The notes beneath the pieces were generated by a model that did not search any database, was not told the origin of the DNA, and was given only the letters and a program-made list of their open reading frames with translations. Of a stretch of DNA of 64,000 nucleotides, positions 57,055 to 64,000 are shown piece by piece (the stretch's first letter is position 1; every line of letters begins with the position of its first letter). The position numbers were made by a program, and so were the translations under genes. This stretch comes from Aplectana chamaeleonis (lineage: Eukaryota > Nematoda > Chromadorea > Rhabditida > Cosmocercidae): NCBI GenBank assembly GCA_029168955.1, contig JAPDOI010001315.1, positions 1-64,000 of the forward strand, written 5' to 3'.

Positions 57055-57675
57055 TCGGTGGAGAAATCCTGCTTTCCGCGTAATATCGAGAAATAATAGC
57101 GAAAAAGCTGGTCACCGCCAAACGCGTCATAGCCGAAAAATAACCGGGAAGCAATGCTCTCCAGGGAAGTTTGTTGCGCATTCTTGAGGCATGATTCAGA
57201 TATCAACATTTTTGGGTATTTCTAGTTGTTTCCCGGATATTGCTTTAATGTTGAGCGAAAAGCCGAGAAATAGCCCACTAGGAGCCGCTGCGGAGCGTGC
57301 TGGGCTATTTGTCGGCCAAAACAGAGTGTCTGAGCGGTAGTAGATCTTGATTAGCTGTGGAGCAAGGGGCGCGCAACTATTTCCAGTCAGATTTTCGCCC
57401 ATGTCAATTTTTCCGCCAGGGGTATTCGTGTTTTTCTAGAAAACAAAAACAGATATATCAGAAAGCAGAAAGGACGGAACGGCCAGAAAACTGAAATGGA
57501 TTATTCTTGGAGGTTGAATATAGGCCGCGTGAGAGCGAAATTCCCAATTTTTATTCGCGTGCTTGTGCGGAGTGAAGGCTAGAGACGACCAGCGAGCGGA
57601 GGGGATTCAGAGGGATCAGGATTGTTATTATTTTATTTATTGAGTTTTTTAAAGCTATTATTTTTGGTCTCATAT
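57055..57675. other. Intergenic with small hairpins
   Basis: AAATAGCCCA...TGGGCTATTT (57269-57312) forms a short GC-rich hairpin. No gene recognised. Confidence 0.4.
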
Positions 57676-57679
57676 TCGA

Positions 57680-57770
57680 CTTTTCGACTATAGTCGGATA
57701 TAACATTTTTTCGAATATTCGACTTTTCGAATAAAAAGTCGAGTTTTTTATCCGACTACAACAGTCGGAA
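57680..57770. repeat. TTCGAA minisatellite, third block
   Basis: ATTCGACTTTTCGACTATAG and TCGAATATTCGACTTTTCGA units, related to 7257-7600. Confidence 0.65.
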
Positions 57771-57809
57771 ACTCATCCTATTTTTTGATTCGGAGCAAGT
57801 ATAGTGTAC

Positions 57810-58105
57810 TGGTGTTGTTTGCATACCTGCGCGTCTAAACTCTGTCCGATTGAAACTGTTTGCCCACGCGGTCGGCGTGCGTGTCAAACCACCATCGCAA
57901 AAGCTAAAAAATTTTACGAAGAATTTTTCGAAAGACTATTAACTATATATCCAATATTTCTGCTAATCGATTCACAAGTCCCAAAAATGCCTTGCCACGG
58001 CCGCTTGACGCACACGCCGACCGCATCGGCGGACAGTCTTTTTCGACCGGCTTTATCTGTGTAATGCGTAGGTTCTATATGCGTTTCCTCAGTAGAAAGC
58101 CTTCT
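57810..58105. repeat. Dispersed repeat R, copy 3
   Basis: GAAACTGTTTGCCCACGCGG, GGCGTGCGTGTCAAACC, then CTAATCGATTCACAAGTCCC, parallel to 18060-18310. It also contains a complementary GACGCACACGCCGACCGC segment. Confidence 0.45.
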
Positions 58106-58189
58106 CGATACACCGATTCATGTTACCCGTACTTCATTTTGCTCACTTGGTCTGTGCTAAAATATTATAGCTTCCCTTACAAGTGAAAA

Positions 58190-58580
58190 CTTCAAGTAAC
58201 TTGTTTAAAATTTGTTTAGCTCAGGAATTTTTGAACAAGTTATCCTCTGTCTCGGAGCGAAATTTTTTTGTGTTCATCGCGTGCGTCTGCGCGCGTGTGC
58301 TGCGTCTGCTCCCAACACTTGCTCGCTGTCTCTCCCCTCCCTCCGCACAAGCGCGCTAAGGAACAAGAAATTTGGCTCCGAACCAGAGGAGACACGTGAC
58401 TTGGGCACAAACTGCTTCACGCAGCTCACTGCGTTTATCACGTAAGTAACTTGTTCTTGTAGTTTAGTTAAACTTGCATATAACCAGATATAATGAAATA
58501 GAAGAAACAAGCTACTAGCGGGACAAACGAAGTAAGGTCCCTACGTAAAGGCTTCAAGAAACTTGTTCATAGGTTCCGCA
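58190..58580. repeat. TTAC words plus GCTCCGAACCAGAGG repeat
   Basis: CAAGTAACTTG and AAGTAACTTGTTC flank a GC-rich block (58262-58400) related to 55820-55945. No SL-like exon is present. Confidence 0.45.
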
Positions 58581-58583
58581 GTA

Positions 58584-60244
58584 GCATAGCTTCGTTGGGT
58601 GGAGCCATTTTCTCCACCAATCTTCTCCCCTGGGCAGGTGAAGTGGGCAATCTTCACCATAGGGAAAACCGGTGACAACCGGTGAAACGCTCCGAAAAAG
58701 AATTAATGTGACCCAACACTCAGGCAGGTCATTTTCAAGATTGGGTGTATGTGACTGCCGGTTTTTCGGCCATAACTTTTTTACCCAAAAAGATAGCCCT
58801 TTTGTGAAGGTTGTTTTTAGAATCTCCATAAAATTTTGCGTCGAATAGCGTTTCCAGTTTCAAAAATTCGTTCCCCTTCCACCAGCCGATTTCAGTTTAT
58901 AAAGTGCGTTTTTTCGCCTGAAATTAGCGGTTATTTCGCCCATAACTTTCTTGTGCTTGGAGATAGACTTTGGTGAAGGCTGTTTCCGAAATTTCTTTAT
59001 AATTCTGCGTCGACTGGGGTTTCCAGTTTGGAAAAAAATTTTCTCGATCTTTCAGCCTAACTCATTTTACGAAACACCAGTTTTTCGCCTATAACTCTCC
59101 AACCGTTGAAGATAGAATTCTAGTGAAGGTTGTTTTTCAAATCTACGTAAAACTCTGCGTCGAATGATATATTAGGTTCCTAACTTTGCTTGCTCCATAA
59201 GCCAGCCAGGTCGGTGGAGCCGAGCTCCATAGTTATCTCCATAGATTGCTCTCGCCCCTATGGTGTAAGTAGGAGACGCAGAATTCTCCTGGAGCCTACA
59301 ACGGGGCTCGGCTCCGCCGACCTGGCCGACTTATGGGGCAAGCAAAGTTAGGAACCCAATGTATCATTGGACGCAGAGATTTACGTGGATTTCAAATACA
59401 ATTTTTACAAAACCCTATCTTCAACGGTTAAACAGTTATAGGCGAAAAACCGGTGTTTCGTAAAATGAATCAGGCTGAAGGATCGAGAAGATATTTTTGC
59501 ACAAACTTGAAACACCCGTCGACGCAGAATTTCATCGAGATTCCGAAACAACCTTCACCGGAGGTCTATCTCCAAGCACAGAAAAGTTGTGGACGGAAAA
59601 CCGATAATTTCAGGCGAAAAATGTTTTATAAACCGAAATCGGCTGGTAGAAGGAAACGTATTTTTTAAACTGAAAACGCTATTCGATGCAGAATTTATGA
59701 GAATTCCGAAAACAACCTTCACCGAAGGAATATCTTCTAGGCAGAAAAGTTATGGACGAAATACTGATTGCTTTTGGTGAAAGAAACGTTACTGTAGAAA
59801 TTGAAATCGGCTGAGAGACTGGAAACGTATTTTTCAACATGAAAACATTATTCGACGCAAAATTCCATGGAGACTTTGGAAACAGCCCCGTTCAAAGATT
59901 CGTCTTAAAGGGCAAACATTTACGAGCGAAGAACGGGTAGTTTTTCGGAAATCGCTTGAGAAAATTTTTTCGAAAATTTCTGACTCCAAGGCAGCTCAAG
60001 GGGAATTTTTCATGGCCTAGGCAGATCATTTCATTAAGAATAGTGACTTTCAAAAGTAGGTCATCTAACGAAAAAATTCAGAATTAATGATCAAAAAGAA
60101 AATATACTGAATGCAAGGAAAAGAGGATTGAGAAACGTCAAATTTTGAAGTTGCAAGTCCATAGGAATCTTCACCATTCCTCACTCAGGTATCGTAAACA
60201 ACCTTTCACCCTCGGACAGCTGCCTCCACCCCAACGAACCTATG
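58584..60244. mobile_element. Foldback element, copy b (about 1.66 kb)
   Basis: Ends AGCATAGCTTCGTTGGGTGG and CCACCCCAACGAACCTATGC are inverted. Arms are complementary almost throughout, meeting near 59270 in a GC-rich palindrome (GGCTCGGCTCCGCCGACC). Internal direct repeats of GCCTATAACTC / GTGAAGGTTGTTT occur four to five times per arm. Most complete copy; homologous to 7752-9245. Confidence 0.75.
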
Positions 60245-60249
60245 CGCAG

Positions 60250-60700
60250 TAGTACGCTGCAGTTTGACATGCATGTTTGACAAATATAGCCGTCGGATTG
60301 AGAAGTCCGTAGCCGGATAAACATGACGCCCTTTTTGGTTACGGTAAATCGAAGTTGCGAATTTTTGATTTCTCGCTGCCTCACAATAGCTTATGAATTT
60401 TGGCCCTCGAATAAAGTTTTTTTTTTCATTTTCACTAGCTTCATGTAGTTTTTCACCACTGTCTGCCACGAAACCTTGATTCAGCCCATTGATCTGCGCC
60501 AGTTGGCTGTCACCGATGTCTCTCCCTGCACGACGCACAATTATCCCCCATTTTCCCCGCCGATTTTTTGTGAAGTAACGCGTTTAAGAAGTCTTTTTCG
60601 TATCTGGTCGCATCTGTTCTCCCTGGACCTCATTGTTATACCCTCAGTTCTAGCGGTTTTCATGGGAATACTCACCTTGTAGCTCGAAAAATATAGTAAT
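60250..60700. other. Upstream region of the membrane-anchor exon
   Basis: The plus frame ending at TAG 60680-60682 contains a hydrophobic run (LDLIVIPSVLAVFMGILTL) but starts at a TTG, and I cannot link it to the next exon. Confidence 0.35.
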
Positions 60701-60706
60701 TTTCAG

Positions 60707-60799
60707 ATGTTTGAACTAGCTTTCATCGCGGTTTGTTTGCTGATTTTGGCATATATTGCTCTAAAGCTTGGTAGGAGCGGATTCTTCAGCAATATTCAG
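60707..60799 (+). CDS. First exon with N-terminal membrane anchor (31 codons)
   Basis: AATTTTCAG touches the ATG at 60707, and the exon ends in phase 0 at CAG|GTACGA. It encodes MFELAFIAVCLLILAYIALK followed by LGRSGFFSNIQ, an uncleaved N-terminal anchor with a basic/aromatic boundary, as in ER-anchored enzymes such as cytochromes P450; that comparison is only by shape. No second exon can be identified: a family F element starts 125 bp downstream, and the sequence beyond is repeat. It could be a gene start whose remainder was displaced or lies outside the visible pattern. Confidence 0.4.
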
Positions 60800-60924
60800 G
60801 TACGATTTTCATGTAACATTCATTATACGATTTCTGGACCTTTTTTTCTATTTGGTTTACCTCACCCCAATAAACGTCGTGAACATACCGGTCATTGATA
60901 GCAGAATGACTGGCATTTCCTATA

Positions 60925-61126
60925 TAGTTAGGTCCGTGGCTGGTTCCCCCAAGAAAAAAAAAGCATTTAAATCTCACCCGCGGCTGACCCGGGGTCGCTT
61001 TCGCCGACTCGCTAATTGGTTCAGGCTGAGAGAAGGGCGCAGATGATCAGCTTGGCATACCGCCAGCCGCCGGTGAGATTTAATTCTTTTTTTTTCATGA
61101 GGAAACAAACCACTGACGTAACTATA
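60925..61126. mobile_element. Short inverted-repeat element, family F, copy 1
   Basis: Ends TATAGTTAGGTCCGTGG and CCACTGACGTAACTATA are inverted, with TA-type flanks. Inner ATTTAAATCTCACCCGCGG pairs with CCGCCGGTGAGATTTAAT. About 200 bp, no coding capacity. Confidence 0.75.
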
Positions 61127-61315
61127 CTCAGAAAAGGAGCAGACTTATTTGATAGTTAGGAAATGTGGAGGATTACCTATCGATCGGCTTATCTTGGGCC
61201 AATTATTATAATTTTTGGCGCGGGTGTAAAGACGGTTCGAGTAACGGTCGTAATGACAATTTTCGTCCAAACTTCGGCGCTAACCCAGTTGAGGGGGGGG
61301 GGAACTCAGGTTACT

Positions 61316-61590
61316 GTGCTTATCTGGGTCAAATACCGGTCCGCAATTGCGTCTCGACACGCTTTGCGGCCGCACGCGCTCGAGTCAGTTGGGGTTCCAG
61401 CGCCAAAGCCGACTCAATATGACTTTTTTATACAGTTTCCTTCGATTTCGTTTAGTTTCCAGTTTCTAAAACCCACCTAGAGTGAACAGATCGGTGGCTG
61501 CGGGGCTGGAAACTCTTCCGACTCTGAAGCGCGCGGCCGCGAAACGTGTCGAGACGCAATTGCGGACCGGAATTCGACCCAGATAAGCAC
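61316..61590. repeat. Long inverted repeat with nearly perfect 58-bp arms
   Basis: The left arm (61316-61373) GTGCTTATCTGGGTCAAATA... is the reverse complement of the right arm (61533-61590) ...TTCGACCCAGATAAGCAC, with few mismatches and central GCAATTGCGTCTCGACACG. Weaker pairing extends outward. Confidence 0.8.
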
Positions 61591-61599
61591 AATACAAGT

Positions 61600-63230
61600 G
61601 AGGAATGAATGTTATCACTTTCAGAAATTGAATTATTCCCTCGGAGTTCTTACAAAAACAACGCTGATAACGCTATCAGGCATCTGATATGGACAGAAAT
61701 TTCCGTTCCGATGGATGAAACCCTAGTGCCCCCCCCCAACTATGTTTGCTCCCAAACTCAGGGTTGAGCAGGCCGTTGCGCCAATTTTAGGCGGAGCTAC
61801 GACCCCCAGCCCTGATGATCGGAACTTTGGAAACATTTTACGATCCCCTCTATATGTAGAGATAAAAAATTGCTTGAGCTTTTCTTGAGTAACAAATTTT
61901 GAGAACTTTCAAACTCGTGCTCATAGAAGACAATTCTCCTATTCTTGTCTCAATTCACCTTACCATATAGTTTGAGGGAAATTCTCACTTTTCTCTGGAA
62001 ATTTTACGAGCCCCCCCCCAAATGCTCCTTTTTTTCAAAAAAAAATCCAAAATTTCTACGACCACCCCCTCCCTTTGCGCCAAGTCGCAACCCTGCTCAA
62101 CCCTGCCCAAACTGCATCCAGAGGTTATTCCGAGCGCGAATGTGAGGTTTGCTTTCTGTTTTCCGATGGTTATGGTAGGTTACTGTAAGTATTCGGCTGT
62201 AGGCCGATGTTTTAGGTTTGGATGAACCTTTCCCCTTGTGTTCTTTGGCACCCTCATCGCGAATTCAGAATACATTGTTTGATTTGAGAAGAGTTACGGT
62301 AGGACGATCTGGCTTTTTTGCCATTTAGCTACGGTAGCCTATCGTAAACTTTTAAGATGGGGAAAACGGTCTAACTAAATTACCACTCTGAACGACTCCT
62401 TGTCGAGAATAGTTCTTTCGATCCCTAGAAACTGAAGTGGAATTGTGTTTAGATTTTTTTTTCGGGAGATCGAGACCGTCAAAGTTTTCGAAAACGAGGA
62501 AACAACAGAAAAGCTATCTGTGCTCATTGGCAGAGGGTTGTCGAAAATTGCCGAGGCCTCGGTCATAGTCGGTTGATTGGCGTAGCCAGCCCGGTCGATA
62601 ATAATGAAAAATATGAATCAGGCAGGGTTTAAATTTCCGATATTCACATGGTATAAGGCAAGAGATGAATGATATCCATGATGACGTTCCACATATTCCA
62701 TACATAATGACCGCGTCAGCCACGGCTGACCACACCGGAGGCAGCATTAAGAATGATGGTAGCGCGTGCTATCACTGATTCCGGGCTACTATGCACGTCG
62801 GTGTCTCATTCTTCGCACACTCCCTCCTCCGCTTAGCGCGTTTGCGCTAGTTCTGGCGCGCGCCACCTCGATACTTAATACCACCTCGGGTGTTTTCTGC
62901 TACCTCCATCATCCATGTTTTTCATACGTGTCGACCGGGTTGATACGGCAGGTTACGCGGCGTTCAGAGCTTATTCGCGGCCTCGACGGAATAATCAGCA
63001 TACATATTGATCAAGCGGCGTCGCGTCGCTTCGTCGCTAGGTGTTCACTGTGAAGGCGCGGATACATTCAAAATGACGCGCGATCCGCCATCGCCCGACG
63101 TTCATCGCGTCGCCTTGCCCTGCAACGCGACGCTACGGACGTCGCGCGATGGAATATTTTTTTGCCGCTTCTCTTCAAGTTTTTTTCATTAACATTGGCA
63201 AATCCAACGATGAAAAGAATGAAATAGGCA
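61600..63230. other. Intergenic, no gene recognised
   Basis: C-tracts (61731, 62012) and GC-rich self-complementary DNA at 62830-63150 (GCGTCGCGTCGC words). No supported exon. Confidence 0.4.
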
Positions 63231-63236
63231 TACATA

Positions 63237-63568
63237 CAGTTAGGTCCGTGGCTTGATTTCTTGAGAAAAACATTTAAATCTCGCCGGCGGTTGGCGGTAC
63301 GGTTAGCTGATTAGCTGCGCTCTTCTCTCGGTTTGGGTCAGTGAGGCCTCATTCAGGGTTCCAATGCCGCGCGGCGTGATCGGATGATAACCATGAGCAT
63401 TGATCGAGATCGCGTTGAACGTCGATCTGTATTCAAAACATGACATCGCGGCGATCAGCGACGGAGTGTGAAATAGGCCTTAGCGGGCCGGCGCACGCGA
63501 CCGTCGCTCCATCCGCTTGCGAGATTCAAATGTTTTCTCTTGAGGAAGCAAGCCGCGAACAAAACTAT
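63237..63568. mobile_element. Short inverted-repeat element, family F, copy 2
   Basis: Left end CAGTTAGGTCCGTGGCTTGA with ATTTAAATCTCGCCGGCGG inside; right end TCTTGAGGAAGCAAGCCGCG then AACAAAACTATT. Longer than copy 1, with unrelated GC-rich interior. Confidence 0.6.
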
Positions 63569-63569
63569 T

Positions 63570-64000
63570 CATAAGATCACATGCACTCGAAGGAACACAA
63601 AAATTTGTTGGTATTGCTACAGAAGAATTTCAGTCGCTTGTTTACGCAATTGCGCGTAGTCGCCCAGAGATCGCGCAGCGTTCTTACCTGAACACCTGCG
63701 GCATGTGATTTTCGCGTCGCACTGACATATGCCATCGCATCGCCCCGCCAAAACTCTGAACGCCGCCGTATGGCGATTTTTTCAACCAACCCTGACTGGA
63801 ACCTGAGTCTCAATATCAGGAAGTGAATTTAAATCACTTTGGAGAGTTTACCGTTATATATGTTTGAGAGGTTAGTTGTACTGACAATCCACTTTAGCGC
63901 AGCCAGAAAATCATAATCGTTTGACCAAAGCCCGCATACAAGGTCTATTTTTAAATATTTTCTCGGTGGATAAGTTATGCGACAGTGCCTATTCCGCAAG
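63570..64000. other. Intergenic, window edge
   Basis: Nothing recognised. The minus frame 63577-63813 overlaps GC-rich DNA and has no identifiable domain. Confidence 0.35.

Noticed and set aside
1..64000. tRNA genes, CRISPR arrays, bacterial operons
   Set aside because: No stretch combined a TTC-type T-loop with tRNA arms, no regularly spaced direct repeats with unique spacers were seen, and there is no dense one-strand coding.

Overview
The window looks like a gene-poor, repeat-dense piece of a nematode genome. Three signals support this. Three tandem copies of an RNA gene carry a 22-nt 5' exon that matches the nematode SL1 spliced leader at 19-20 of 22 positions and is followed by a GT donor. 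Introns are short (58-70 nt) and end in the nematode-style (T)TTTCAG, sometimes directly before an ATG. The transposons (mariner, Tc1 with IR/DR ends, hAT with CAGGGGTGTGCGG-type ends, foldback elements) are typical of nematodes. No bacterial gene, rRNA, tRNA or CRISPR array is visible. I cannot name the species.

The one complete protein gene I can defend is on the minus strand at 31498-31819. It has two exons and encodes an 83-residue secreted prepropeptide: signal peptide, KR cleavage sites, a three-cysteine segment and a Gly/Tyr-rich tail. Broken relatives lie at 21430-21700 (minus). A second, Trp/Gly-rich peptide type (KRQW...) is present as two damaged duplicates at 4250-4998 and 27207-27960 (plus), each keeping TATA box, short intron and 3' UTR. 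Together they resemble the nematode NLP/caenacin class of secreted antimicrobial or neuropeptide-like precursors. Other credible gene pieces are a two-exon 3' gene end at 29649-30080, a membrane-anchor first exon at 60707-60799, an open reading frame with one membrane segment at 7066-7284, and an inverted pair of related exon fragments at 56577-57050.

The SL1-like RNA genes (32621, 33556, 34118; plus strand) sit inside a repeat unit full of TTACATGTAA palindromes, bounded by CTCAGAAAAA inverted ends and closing with a conserved hairpin. A related unit without an SL exon lies at 20534-20865.

Most of the rest is mobile DNA. It includes a dead Tc1 (35080-36658) abutting a perfect 37-bp-arm hairpin, a dead mariner (50812-52093), a hAT with an 8-bp target duplication (18400-20167), and a second hAT copy carrying a non-LTR retrotransposon fragment (42123-43355). 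There are also foldback elements (7752-9245, 58584-60244, and a half copy at 41430-42063) and a TTAA-flanked family of non-autonomous elements with AGGCAGTG or AGGCATCG ends. Two insertions of that family can be checked against empty sites within this same window. GC-rich hairpin elements, TTCGAA minisatellites and microsatellites fill most remaining space.
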